Origin: Klebsiella quasivariicola
Lineage (GTDB): Bacteria > Pseudomonadota > Gammaproteobacteria > Enterobacterales > Enterobacteriaceae
Length of the DNA stretch: 64,000 nucleotides
Assembly: GCF_002269255.1 (NCBI RefSeq)
Contig: NZ_CP022823.1
Span: forward strand, 4,216,001-4,280,000
Direction: 5' to 3'
Each line of letters starts with the position of its first letter. Position 1 is the first letter of the stretch. The notes below the pieces were generated by a model. It worked only from the letters and a program-made list of their open reading frames with translations. It searched no databases and was not told where the DNA came from. The translations under genes and the position numbers were made by a program. Below, piece by piece: positions 51,655 through 59,845 of the stretch.

Positions 51655-53646
51655 ATGTTCGGAAAACTTACACTGGATGCAGTGCCCTACCACGAACCTA
51701 TTATCGTGGTAACGGTGGCTGCGATTATCATTGGGGGACTGGCGCTTCTGGCAGCCATCACTTACTTCGGTAAGTGGTCCTACCTGTGGAACGAGTGGCT
51801 GACTTCTGTCGACCACAAACGTCTCGGTATCATGTACGTTATCGTGGCAATCGTCATGCTGCTGCGTGGCTTTGCTGACGCCATCATGATGCGTAGCCAG
51901 CAGGTGCTGGCCTCGGCCGGGGAAGCAGGCTTCCTGCCGCCTCATCACTACGATCAGATCTTTACCGCCCACGGCGTTATCATGATCTTCTTCGTGGCGA
52001 TGCCGTTTGTTATCGGTCTGATGAACCTGGTGGTTCCGCTTCAGCTCGGCGCACGCGACGTAGCCTTCCCGTTCCTCAACAACCTGAGCTTCTGGTTCAC
52101 CGTTGTGGGCGTGATCCTGGTTAACTTGTCTCTGGGCGTTGGTGAGTTCGCGCAGACCGGTTGGCTGGCCTATCCGCCGTTGTCGGGAATTGAGTACAGT
52201 CCTGGTGTAGGGGTCGACTACTGGATTTGGGCGCTGCAGCTCTCCGGTATCGGTACTACCCTGACCGGTATTAACTTCTTCGTGACCATTATCAAGATGC
52301 GCGCCCCGGGCATGACCATGTTCAAGATGCCAGTGTTCTCCTGGGCATCTCTGTGCGCTAACATCCTGATTATCGCCTCGTTCCCAATTCTGACCGTCAC
52401 CATCGCGCTGCTGACCCTGGATCGTTACCTGGGCACCCATTTCTTTACCAACGATATGGGTGGCAACATGATGATGTACATCAACCTGATTTGGGCCTGG
52501 GGTCACCCGGAAGTGTACATCCTGGTTCTGCCGGTGTTCGGGGTCTTCTCCGAAATCGCCGCGACCTTCTCGCGTAAGCGTCTGTTCGGTTACACCTCTC
52601 TGGTGTGGGCAACCGTCTGTATTACCGTTCTGTCGTTCATCGTTTGGCTGCACCACTTCTTCACCATGGGTGCTGGCGCGAACGTAAACGCCTTCTTCGG
52701 TATTACGACCATGATTATCGCAATCCCGACCGGGGTTAAGATCTTCAACTGGCTGTTCACCATGTATCAGGGCCGCATCGTCTTCAACTCGGCGATGATG
52801 TGGACTATCGGCTTTATCGTGACCTTCTCCGTAGGTGGGATGACCGGCGTGCTGCTGGCGGTACCGGGCGCGGACTTCGTTCTGCACAACAGCCTGTTCC
52901 TGATCGCGCACTTCCATAACGTTATCATCGGCGGCGTGGTATTCGGTTGCTTCGCAGGCCTGACCTACTGGTGGCCGAAAGCCTTTGGTTTCACCCTGAA
53001 CGAAACCTGGGGCAAACGCGCTTTCTGGTTCTGGATCATCGGCTTCTTCGTAGCGTTTATGCCGCTGTACGTGCTGGGCTTCATGGGGATGACCCGTCGT
53101 CTGAGCCAGCAGATCGATCCGCAGTTCCACCCGATGCTGGTTGTTGCAGCTTGCGGTGCGGCGCTGATCGCCTGCGGTATCCTGTGCCAGCTGATTCAGT
53201 TCTACGTGTCTATTCGCGACCGCGATCAGAACCGTGACCTGACCGGTGACCCATGGGGTGGTCGTACGCTGGAGTGGGCAACCTCTTCTCCACCGCCGTT
53301 CTATAACTTCGCTATCGTTCCTCAGGTTCACGAACGTGATGCCTTCTGGGAAATGAAAGAGAAAGGTGAAGCGTACAAACAGCCTGCTCACTATGAAGAA
53401 ATTCATATGCCGAAAAACAGCGGCGCCGGCATCGTAATTGCCGCCTTCGCTACGGTATTTGGTTTCGCCATGATCTGGCATATCTGGTGGATGGCGATCG
53501 CCAGCTTCATCGGCATCGTAGCGACCTGGATTATTAAGAGCTTTGACGAGGACGTGGATTACTACGTACCGGTTGCAGAAGTCGAAAAACTGGAAAAACA
53601 GCATTTCGATGAGATTAACAAAGCAGGGCTGAAAAATGGCAACTGA
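51655..53646 (+). CDS. cyoB: Cytochrome bo3 ubiquinol oxidase subunit I
   Basis: A 663-residue haem-copper oxidase catalytic subunit with 15 helices. Ligands match E. coli numbering: His106 and His421 for haem b, His419 for haem o3, and His284 (cross-linked to Tyr288 in GHPEVY), His333 and His334 (WLHHFF) for CuB. It reduces oxygen and pumps protons. Overlaps the start of cyoC by 11 bases. Confidence 0.98.
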   Translation: MFGKLTLDAVPYHEPIIVVTVAAIIIGGLALLAAITYFGKWSYLWNEWLTSVDHKRLGIMYVIVAIVMLLRGFADAIMMRSQQVLASAGEAGFLPPHHYDQIFTAHGVIMIFFVAMPFVIGLMNLVVPLQLGARDVAFPFLNNLSFWFTVVGVILVNLSLGVGEFAQTGWLAYPPLSGIEYSPGVGVDYWIWALQLSGIGTTLTGINFFVTIIKMRAPGMTMFKMPVFSWASLCANILIIASFPILTVTIALLTLDRYLGTHFFTNDMGGNMMMYINLIWAWGHPEVYILVLPVFGVFSEIAATFSRKRLFGYTSLVWATVCITVLSFIVWLHHFFTMGAGANVNAFFGITTMIIAIPTGVKIFNWLFTMYQGRIVFNSAMMWTIGFIVTFSVGGMTGVLLAVPGADFVLHNSLFLIAHFHNVIIGGVVFGCFAGLTYWWPKAFGFTLNETWGKRAFWFWIIGFFVAFMPLYVLGFMGMTRRLSQQIDPQFHPMLVVAACGAALIACGILCQLIQFYVSIRDRDQNRDLTGDPWGGRTLEWATSSPPPFYNFAIVPQVHERDAFWEMKEKGEAYKQPAHYEEIHMPKNSGAGIVIAAFATVFGFAMIWHIWWMAIASFIGIVATWIIKSFDEDVDYYVPVAEVEKLEKQHFDEINKAGLKNGN

Positions 53647-54247
53647 TACTCTTGCGCATACTGCCCACGCGCATGAACACGGGCACCATGATACAGGACC
53701 GATGAAGGTATTCGGTTTCTGGATCTACCTGATGAGCGACTGCATCATCTTCGCTACGCTGTTTGCGACCTATGCCGTTCTGGTGAACGGCACGGCCGGC
53801 GGACCGACGGGCAAAGATATTTTCGAACTGCCGTTCGTTCTGGTTGAAACCGCACTGCTGCTGTTCAGCTCCATCACCTACGGCATGGCGGCTATCGCCA
53901 TGTACAAAAACAACAAGAGCCAGGTCGTTTCCTGGCTGGCGTTGACCTGGTTGTTTGGTGCTGGCTTTATCGGGATGGAAATCTATGAATTCCATCACCT
54001 GATCATGGAAGGCTTCGGTCCGGATCGTAGCGGTTTCCTGTCAGCGTTCTTCGCGCTGGTCGGCACCCACGGTCTGCACGTGACCTCCGGTCTTATCTGG
54101 ATGGCGGTGCTGATGTTCCAGGTTTCACGTCGTGGCCTGACCAGCACTAACCGCACCCGTATCCTGTGCCTGAGCCTGTTCTGGCACTTCCTGGACGTCG
54201 TGTGGATCTGCGTGTTCTCGGTTGTCTATCTGATGGGGGCGATGTAA
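53636..54247 (+). CDS. cyoC: Cytochrome bo3 ubiquinol oxidase subunit III
   Basis: A 203-residue five-helix subunit III. His-rich N-terminus (AHTAHAHEHGHHDTGPMKVFGFWIYLMSD). The stop TAA shares one base with the cyoD start (ATGTAATGAG), indicating coupled translation. Confidence 0.97.
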   Translation: MATDTLAHTAHAHEHGHHDTGPMKVFGFWIYLMSDCIIFATLFATYAVLVNGTAGGPTGKDIFELPFVLVETALLLFSSITYGMAAIAMYKNNKSQVVSWLALTWLFGAGFIGMEIYEFHHLIMEGFGPDRSGFLSAFFALVGTHGLHVTSGLIWMAVLMFQVSRRGLTSTNRTRILCLSLFWHFLDVVWICVFSVVYLMGAM

Positions 54248-54576
54248 TGAGTCATTCTACCGATCATAGCGGCGCTTCTCACGGCAGCGTGAAGAGCTAC
54301 ATGACAGGATTTATCCTGTCCATCATCCTGACGGTTATTCCGTTCGCCATGGTGATGAGTGGCTCCGCCTCGCATGCGGTTATCCTTGGCACCATTCTGG
54401 TGACTGCTGTGGTGCAGATCGTGGTACACCTCGTGTACTTCCTGCATATGAACAGCAAGTCCGATGAAGGCTGGAACCTGACCGCATTTATCTTCACCGT
54501 AATCATCATTGCGATCGTGGTTGTCGGCTCCATCTGGATTATGTGGAACCTGAACTACAACATGATGATGCACTAA
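54247..54576 (+). CDS. cyoD: Cytochrome bo3 ubiquinol oxidase subunit IV
   Basis: A 109-residue three-helix subunit (MSHSTDHSGASHGSVKSYMTGF ... NLNYNMMMH). The start at 54247 overlaps the cyoC stop by one base; the upstream in-frame ATG at 54166 lies in cyoC and is rejected. Needed for assembly of the CuB site. Confidence 0.96.
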   Translation: MSHSTDHSGASHGSVKSYMTGFILSIILTVIPFAMVMSGSASHAVILGTILVTAVVQIVVHLVYFLHMNSKSDEGWNLTAFIFTVIIIAIVVVGSIWIMWNLNYNMMMH

Positions 54577-54587
54577 GAGCGGCGAGT

Positions 54588-55475
54588 ATGTTTAAGCAAT
54601 ACCTGCAAGTAACGAAACCAGGCATTATTTTTGGCAACCTGATCTCCGTGATCGGCGGTTTCCTGCTGGCCTCCAAAGGCCACATCGACTATCCGCTGTT
54701 CGTCTGGACGCTCCTTGGAGTATCCCTGGTGGTCGCCTCGGGTTGTGTATTCAACAACTACATCGACCGGGACATCGATCGTAAGATGGAACGGACGAAA
54801 AACCGGGTGCTGGTCAAAGGGCTGATCTCGCCAGAAGCTTCGCTGGTGTACGCCACCTTGCTGGGTATTGCTGGCTTCATGCTGCTGTGGTTCGGCGCTA
54901 ACCCGCTGGCCTGCTGGCTGGGGGTGATGGGGTTCGTGGTTTATGTTGGCATCTACAGCCTGTACATGAAGCGCCACTCCGTCTACGGCACGCTGATTGG
55001 CTCACTCTCCGGCGCAGCGCCGCCGGTGATTGGCTACTGTGCGGTCACCGGTGAATTTGACAGCGGTGCGGCGATCCTGCTGGCTATTTTCAGCCTGTGG
55101 CAGATGCCTCACTCCTACGCCATCGCGATTTTCCGCTTTAAGGATTATCAGGCGGCGAACATTCCGGTACTGCCGGTGGTAAAAGGCATTTCGGTTGCCA
55201 AAAACCATATTACGCTGTACATCGTCGCCTTTGCCGTAGCGACCCTGATGCTCTCGCTGGGCGGCTACGCCGGGTATAAATACCTGGTCGTGGCGGCAGC
55301 GGTCAGCGTCTGGTGGCTGGGAATGGCGCTGCGTGGCTACAAGGTGGCCGATGATAAAGTCTGGGCGCGTAAGCTGTTCGTCTTTTCCATCGTCGCCATC
55401 ACCGCGCTGTCCGTGATGATGTCCGTTGACTTTATGGTGCCGGATTCACATAGTCTGCTGGCTTACGTGAGATAA
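54588..55475 (+). CDS. cyoE: Haem O synthase (protohaem IX farnesyltransferase)
   Basis: A 295-residue UbiA-family prenyltransferase with about nine helices that converts haem b to haem o for the bo3 oxidase. The first Asp-rich motif is NNYIDRDIDRKMERTKNR; the second region is MKRHSVYGTLIGSLSGAAPPVIGY. The start at 54588 (MFKQYLQVTKPGIIFGN) follows GAGCGGCGAGT, 11 bases after cyoD. Last gene of the operon. Confidence 0.97.
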   Translation: MFKQYLQVTKPGIIFGNLISVIGGFLLASKGHIDYPLFVWTLLGVSLVVASGCVFNNYIDRDIDRKMERTKNRVLVKGLISPEASLVYATLLGIAGFMLLWFGANPLACWLGVMGFVVYVGIYSLYMKRHSVYGTLIGSLSGAAPPVIGYCAVTGEFDSGAAILLAIFSLWQMPHSYAIAIFRFKDYQAANIPVLPVVKGISVAKNHITLYIVAFAVATLMLSLGGYAGYKYLVVAAAVSVWWLGMALRGYKVADDKVWARKLFVFSIVAITALSVMMSVDFMVPDSHSLLAYVR

Positions 55476-55499
55476 TCTCCCACTCCAGTATGATCTAAG

Positions 55500-55527
55500 G
55501 CCCCGTTTTTACGGGGCTTTTGCTTTT
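55500..55527 (+). terminator. Terminator of cyoABCDE
   Basis: A GCCCCGT / ACGGGGC stem with a TTTT loop followed by TTTTGCTTTT. Confidence 0.93.
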
Positions 55528-55723
55528 CCGTTTCATCACCGCTTTCTTTCTCATTTCATACTGCCCTCCCCTTCCCCACCCTATCCGCTATCTTTCCTGC
55601 CAAAAAATGAGGAAAAATTGAGCCGATACCCACCGCGCATTACTCGCGCCGCGCGGTCCTGCGATGCTACCTTTCGCCTCGGGCTCATGCCCATTTGGGA
55701 AATATTCACTACAAGGAATCGCA

Positions 55724-56056
55724 ATGAAAGAGTTAACACTGAACGAAATGGAGTACATCTCCGGTGGCTTTAGCCTGATCGGCGCGGCGAACGGCTTTGC
55801 CAGCTTTGTCGCCAACTCGGCCGTCGGTTTCACCTCGTTTGTTCTCACCTCCGGCACCGCGTTTGCTTCCTTCGTCGGCGACAGCGCGATGGCGTTTGGT
55901 TCCTTCCTCACCGGGCAGACAAACTGGGAAACCTTTGTGACCGCCGGTAAGGAAAACTGGGGAAGCTTCGTCAACACTGCTGGCAACAGCTGGAACACCT
56001 TTGTCGATAACGCCGCCAGCGACTGGAACAGTTTCCTGAACCAAGCGTCAGCCTAA
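55724..56056 (+). CDS. Double-glycine-leader, 11-residue-repeat protein (microcin-like, orphan)
   Basis: A 110-residue protein. Residues 1-15, MKELTLNEMEYISGG, have the layout of class II microcin leaders: colicin V has MRTLTLNELDSVSGG, the same length with GG at -2/-1. The predicted mature part is 95 residues: a 9-residue start (FSLIGAANG), then eight tandem units from residue 25 to the end. Units 1-4 begin F-x-S-F-[VL] and units 5-8 begin W-x-[ST]-F-[VL]; all are 11 residues except the fourth and last (10). There are no Cys, and few charges before residue 50. AAGGAA supports the start. No C39-peptidase exporter, immunity or modification gene is adjacent. I infer an exported, membrane-active or self-assembling peptide; bactericidal action is unproven. 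Confidence 0.75.
   Translation: MKELTLNEMEYISGGFSLIGAANGFASFVANSAVGFTSFVLTSGTAFASFVGDSAMAFGSFLTGQTNWETFVTAGKENWGSFVNTAGNSWNTFVDNAASDWNSFLNQASA
55796..56053 (+). repeat. Eight tandem ~33-bp coding repeats
   Basis: DNA encoding the hendecad units: FASFVANSAVG, FTSFVLTSGTA, FASFVGDSAMA, FGSFLTGQTN, WETFVTAGKEN, WGSFVNTAGNS, WNTFVDNAASD, WNSFLNQASA. The protein pattern is far better kept than the DNA, so the repeat is old and under selection. Confidence 0.85.
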
Positions 56057-56070
56057 GCGACGTCTCTCTG

Positions 56071-56093
56071 AGGGCAGCGCCCTATGCTGCCCT
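56071..56093 (+). terminator. Terminator of the double-glycine-leader gene
   Basis: An 8-bp AGGGCAGC / GCTGCCCT stem with a 7-nt loop, then GTTT, 14 bases after the stop. It abuts the end of the convergent IclR gene. Confidence 0.7.
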
Positions 56094-56095
56094 GT

Positions 56096-56854
56096 TTAAC
56101 CCACCAGCATCGCCTGTGCGCTGTAGAGCAGATCGAGGTGGTCGCGGCATAATGCTTCCAGCGAAGTACGCGATTGATGGCTGGTCAGACTCAGCGCTCC
56201 CCACCAGGTCCCTTCTCTGTCGGTTAACGGTACCGCCAGCACCAGCATACCAATCTCAAACTCCTGTTTGATAGTGGCGTAGCCCTGGCGCCGCACCTGG
56301 GCGATCTTCTCCATCAGCGGCGCGATCTCAGTCACCGTGTAGGGCGTGCGTTGTTCCCGGGGTATGCGCTGCAGGACCGCCTCACACTCGGCTTCCGGCA
56401 GCGAAGCCAGCCACAATCGCCCCCCGGCGGTACAGAAAATGGGCACCCGCTCCCCCAGCCGCACCGACGTGGAATTAAACGGCGTATGCCGGCTGCGGGC
56501 GATATAGACCAGCTCATCTTCGTCCACCACCCCCACCGAGGCATGCTCCTCCGTCCGGCTGGCGATGTATTCGACAATCGGCCGTACCATGCGCGGAAAC
56601 TGCGCCGAATCGACGTAGGCCTGGCCAAGCCGCAGCGTCTTTGGGGTAAGCCAGTAATAACGCCCGTCGGTTTGCAGATAGCGCTCATGCAGCAACGTCA
56701 GCAGAAAACGCCGCGCGGCGCTTTGCGTCAGGCCGCTCATTTTCGCCGCCTGGGCGACGGTGAGCTTTGGGCAGGTTTTGGAAAAAAGCTGGATTAGCGC
56801 CAGCCCTTTTTGTAAACCGACGATCAGATCGCGTGGATGAATGGGGTTTTGCAT
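56096..56854 (-). CDS. IclR-family transcriptional regulator
   Basis: A 252-residue regulator with an N-terminal winged helix (about residues 12-75, LTVAQAAKMSGLTQSAARRFLLTLLHERYL) and a C-terminal GAF-like IclR effector domain (about 80-250, YIASRTEEHASVGVVDEDELVYIAR, GGRLWLASLPEAE). It most resembles the PcaR/PobR/CatR-type subgroup that controls aromatic acid catabolism. Divergent from a six-gene catabolic operon that it likely controls; a 15-bp palindrome lies in the gap. Confidence 0.9.
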   Translation of the reverse strand: MQNPIHPRDLIVGLQKGLALIQLFSKTCPKLTVAQAAKMSGLTQSAARRFLLTLLHERYLQTDGRYYWLTPKTLRLGQAYVDSAQFPRMVRPIVEYIASRTEEHASVGVVDEDELVYIARSRHTPFNSTSVRLGERVPIFCTAGGRLWLASLPEAECEAVLQRIPREQRTPYTVTEIAPLMEKIAQVRRQGYATIKQEFEIGMLVLAVPLTDREGTWWGALSLTSHQSRTSLEALCRDHLDLLYSAQAMLVG

Positions 56855-56890
56855 ATTCGCTCACATTTTTGCAACATCATTATCGATTTC

Positions 56891-56905
56891 CTGCGATTAT
56901 CGCAG
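56891..56905. promoter_or_regulatory. Probable operator of the IclR regulator
   Basis: CTGCGAT-T-ATCGCAG, a perfect 15-bp palindrome in the 152-base divergent region. A further TGCGATT half-site begins 20 bases after the first (56912), on the same DNA face. Confidence 0.6.
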
Positions 56906-57006
56906 CGATCGTGCGATTAACAACCGACATGTCCGAATTCTGCGTTGTCGCTCCCAGCTTCCACTGAAATACTTTCACAACATTCATTTAACAAATGAGG
57001 TTTGAA

Positions 57007-57828
57007 ATGGTCAGTGGAACTACCCAGGTCGTCGCCGTGATTGGTCATCCGATCGCCCAGGTGAAATCGCCGGATAACTTCAACCGTTATTTTGCTGAAC
57101 AGCACATGGACAGCGTCATGATCCCGGTGGATATCGCCCCGGAAGCAGTGGCCGCCTACCTCAACGCCCTGCGCGGCTGGCAGAACATGACTGGCGTGCT
57201 GGTAACGGTGCCGCATAAGCAGCGCGCCGCTACGCTGGTCGACGACCTCACGCCGCGCGCGCGTCGTCTCAACGCCGTCAATGTGATCCGTAAGCTGGCG
57301 GATGGCCGTTTGCAGGGCGATATGCTGGATGGCGTGGGCTTTCAGCTCGCCGCCGAGGCGCAGGGTTTTCAGCCGACAGGCAAGCTGGCGCTGCTCTCCG
57401 GATGCGGTGGCGTCGGCAGCGCTATCGCCTGGGGGCTGTGCGAGGCAGGGATCCGCCAGCTGGCCCTGCACGATCAAAACCCGGCCACCCGGCAACGCCT
57501 GCATGACCTTCTTGCCGAAGCCTTTCCAGCAGTGCAACTGAGCGCCCTGCCGGACACCCTTCATGGCGTCGATCTGCTGGTCAACGGTTCGCCGGCCGGC
57601 ATGGCCGGATTTGATGCCCTCTCCCTGCCACAGACGCTGCTGGAAACCCTCGACAGCGCTACCCACGTGGCGGACGTTGTCACCGCCCCGGTGATGACGC
57701 CGTTGCTCACCTTCGCCGCCGCCCGCGGCTGCCGGGTGCAGACCGGGCCGGAAATGGCGCTGGCGCAGATGACGCTGATGGGCCAGTTTATCGGCGCCAT
57801 CCCGCAGACGCAGGGAGCAGCAGCATGA
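57007..57828 (+). CDS. Shikimate/quinate-dehydrogenase-like enzyme
   Basis: A 273-residue AroE-superfamily oxidoreductase. The N-terminal substrate domain has HPIAQVKSPDNFN, the catalytic Lys71 (VTVPHKQ), Asn92 and Asp108 (GDMLDGVGF). A Rossmann domain follows with SGCGGVGSA. The first Ser of the SxS substrate motif is Val19 here; Ser21 is kept. AroE proper is elsewhere in enterobacteria, so this is a catabolic paralogue that probably oxidises a ring hydroxyl of a cyclohexane or cyclohexene acid to a ketone. The start at 57007 has GAGG six bases upstream. It overlaps the next gene by ATGA. Confidence 0.82.
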   Translation: MVSGTTQVVAVIGHPIAQVKSPDNFNRYFAEQHMDSVMIPVDIAPEAVAAYLNALRGWQNMTGVLVTVPHKQRAATLVDDLTPRARRLNAVNVIRKLADGRLQGDMLDGVGFQLAAEAQGFQPTGKLALLSGCGGVGSAIAWGLCEAGIRQLALHDQNPATRQRLHDLLAEAFPAVQLSALPDTLHGVDLLVNGSPAGMAGFDALSLPQTLLETLDSATHVADVVTAPVMTPLLTFAAARGCRVQTGPEMALAQMTLMGQFIGAIPQTQGAAA

Positions 57829-59501
57829 AGAGCTGGGATGTGATCGTCATCGGCAGCGGCGCGGCCGGTTTTGCCGCCGCGGTCACCGCCAGCTGCAAAG
57901 GGCTGTCGGTGCTGATGCTGGAGAAAGCCGGCCAGTTCGGCGGAACCTCGGCGATCTCCGGCGGCGCCGTGTGGCTGCACGATACCGATCAGGCGCGCGC
58001 CGCGGGCAAAAGCGGCAGTGCTGAAGCGATAAAAACCTACCTGCAGACCATTATTGGCGAGGGTCAGTACCGCGAAGATCTCGCCGAAGCGTTTGTCAGC
58101 GCCGGACGGGAGGCGCTGGCCTTTCTCGAACGTGAAGGCGCGGTGAAATATAGCCTGCGTCCACTTTCACCCGATTACTACCCGGATGAACCCGGCGCCG
58201 TCGACGTCGGGCGCGCGCTGGAGGTGGTGGAGTATGACGGCCGTGAACTGGGAGACACCTTTCGCGACCTGCGCTCGCCGCCGCCGGGGATGCTGCTGTT
58301 TGGCGGGATGATGGTCAACCGCGTCGATATTCAGCACTTTCTCGATATGCGTCGTTCGCTGCGCTCCCTGGCTCATTGCACCCGACTGCTGCTGCGCTAC
58401 GCCCGCGACCGGGTGAAGTATCCACGCGGCACCCGTCTGGCGATGGGCAATGCGCTGATAGCGCGCATGGCGGCAACGGCATTGCGCAACGGCATGAGCC
58501 TGCGGCTGAATGTCAATGTTCTGGCGCTGTGCGAAACGCAAGGCACGGTTACCGGGGTGGAAATTGAGTATCAGGGACAAAGAGAGACGCTGCACGCCCG
58601 TCGCGGGGTGGTCCTGGCCGCAGGCGGCTTTGCCGCGGGCGCGCTGGCGGCGCGCTATCGGCCATACACCCGCGAACACTTCACCATGTCACCGCCCGCC
58701 AACGATGGCGCCGCGCTGCGTCTCGCGGCGGCGCTTAACGCTCGTGAGGGAGCCGATCGGCCATCCAACTTTTTCTGGGCGCCGGTATCGGTGTTGACCC
58801 GGGCAGATGGCAGCGAGGAGCGTTTCCCCCATCTGGTGACCGACCGGGCCAAGCCGGGCGTGATTGCCGTCAATCAGCGGGCGGTACGCTTCGTCAACGA
58901 GTCCAGCTCCTATCACCATTTTGCCAGCGCGATGCAGCGTGCTGCGGAAAATGCCCCCTGCTTTTTACTCTGCGACGCCCAGGCAATGAAGCGTTACGGC
59001 CTCGGGCTGGCACGCCCGGCGCCGGTCAATAATGATGCCCTGGTCGCCGCTGGCTATCTGCACAAAGCCGATACCCTGGCCGCGCTGGCGCAGCAGCTTG
59101 GTCTGGATGCCCAAACCCTGAGCGAGACGGTTGCCCGCTACAACCGTGACGCCGCACAGGGCGTGGATCGGGAATTTGCTAAAGGCGGCAACAGCTATAA
59201 CCGGGCGATGGGCGATCCGGGCCATCAGCCTGACGCTTGTAATGCTCCCCTGCTCAGCGCGCCGTTCTATGCCATCAAACTTTATACCGGCGACCTGGGG
59301 ACATCGCGGGGCCTGGTCACCACCGCCGATGCGCAGGTCGTCAACGCGGAAGGAAACCCCATTCCGGGGCTGTACGCCGTCGGAAATGACATGGATTCGC
59401 TGATGGCCGGCACCTACCCCGGCCCCGGTATCACCCTCGGGCCGGGGCTGACGTTTGGTTACCTCGCCGCCTGCCATCTGGCACAACACTCCACCCACTA
59501 A
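57825..59501 (+). CDS. FAD-dependent dehydrogenase, 3-ketosteroid-delta1-dehydrogenase/fumarate reductase type (1)
   Basis: A 558-residue flavoprotein. The N-terminal FAD site is VIVIGSGAAGFAAAVTASCKG plus GGTSAISGGAVWL. The C-terminal FAD site is LYAVGNDMDSLMAGTYPGPGITLGPGLTFGY. The Y-P-G-P-G there matches the Tyr487/Gly491 pair of ketosteroid delta1-dehydrogenase, which binds the substrate keto group. It therefore probably inserts a C=C next to a ring ketone. Translationally coupled to the dehydrogenase-like gene upstream. No signal peptide; cytosolic. Confidence 0.85.
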   Translation: MKSWDVIVIGSGAAGFAAAVTASCKGLSVLMLEKAGQFGGTSAISGGAVWLHDTDQARAAGKSGSAEAIKTYLQTIIGEGQYREDLAEAFVSAGREALAFLEREGAVKYSLRPLSPDYYPDEPGAVDVGRALEVVEYDGRELGDTFRDLRSPPPGMLLFGGMMVNRVDIQHFLDMRRSLRSLAHCTRLLLRYARDRVKYPRGTRLAMGNALIARMAATALRNGMSLRLNVNVLALCETQGTVTGVEIEYQGQRETLHARRGVVLAAGGFAAGALAARYRPYTREHFTMSPPANDGAALRLAAALNAREGADRPSNFFWAPVSVLTRADGSEERFPHLVTDRAKPGVIAVNQRAVRFVNESSSYHHFASAMQRAAENAPCFLLCDAQAMKRYGLGLARPAPVNNDALVAAGYLHKADTLAALAQQLGLDAQTLSETVARYNRDAAQGVDREFAKGGNSYNRAMGDPGHQPDACNAPLLSAPFYAIKLYTGDLGTSRGLVTTADAQVVNAEGNPIPGLYAVGNDMDSLMAGTYPGPGITLGPGLTFGYLAACHLAQHSTH

Positions 59502-59514
59502 TCAGGAAAACATC

Positions 59515-59835
59515 ATGATCTACGAAAAACGCACCTACACCATCAATCCGCTGAAAATGGCCGACTGGCTGGCGCTGTATCAAAGCGATGCCCTGGCGGT
59601 GCAAACCGAGCATCTCGGCAAGCTGATCGGCTTCTTTTTTACCGAGATCGGCGTGGTCAATCAGGTGGTGCACATCTGGGCTTACGAAAGCCTTGACGAT
59701 CGCCTGGTACGCCGCGCGCGGATGGCCCAGGACGAACGCTGGCAGACCTTCTCGCGCAAAAATCGCGAACTGGCCGCCGTGGAACGCCTCGAGTCGGTGC
59801 TGATGCGCCCCACCGCTTTTTCACCCCTGCAGTAA
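59515..59835 (+). CDS. NIPSNAP-family small protein
   Basis: A 106-residue NIPSNAP/ferredoxin-like alpha+beta barrel protein (MIYEKRTYTINPLKMADWLALYQS ... VVHIWAYESLDDRLVRRARMAQDERW). Such proteins are often found in aromatic or alicyclic degradation operons and may be non-redox lyases, isomerases or accessory proteins; the role is not known. The start at 59515 has AGGAAAACATC upstream. It lies between the two flavoprotein genes. Confidence 0.82.
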   Translation: MIYEKRTYTINPLKMADWLALYQSDALAVQTEHLGKLIGFFFTEIGVVNQVVHIWAYESLDDRLVRRARMAQDERWQTFSRKNRELAAVERLESVLMRPTAFSPLQ

Positions 59836-59845
59836 GGAGTCCATC

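Noticed and set aside
51532..53604. 690-residue open frame on the minus strand
   Set aside because: It lies fully antisense to cyoB, is rich in His, Arg and Asp without domain logic, and is a shadow of cyoB codon bias.
54166..54246. Extended N-terminus for cyoD
   Set aside because: The added 27 residues overlap cyoC, lack homology, and the coupled ATG at 54247 gives the family length.
55528..55723. Promoter for the double-glycine-leader gene
   Set aside because: Candidate TTGAGC at about 55617 has no acceptable -10 box at 16-18 bases; nothing could be assigned with confidence.
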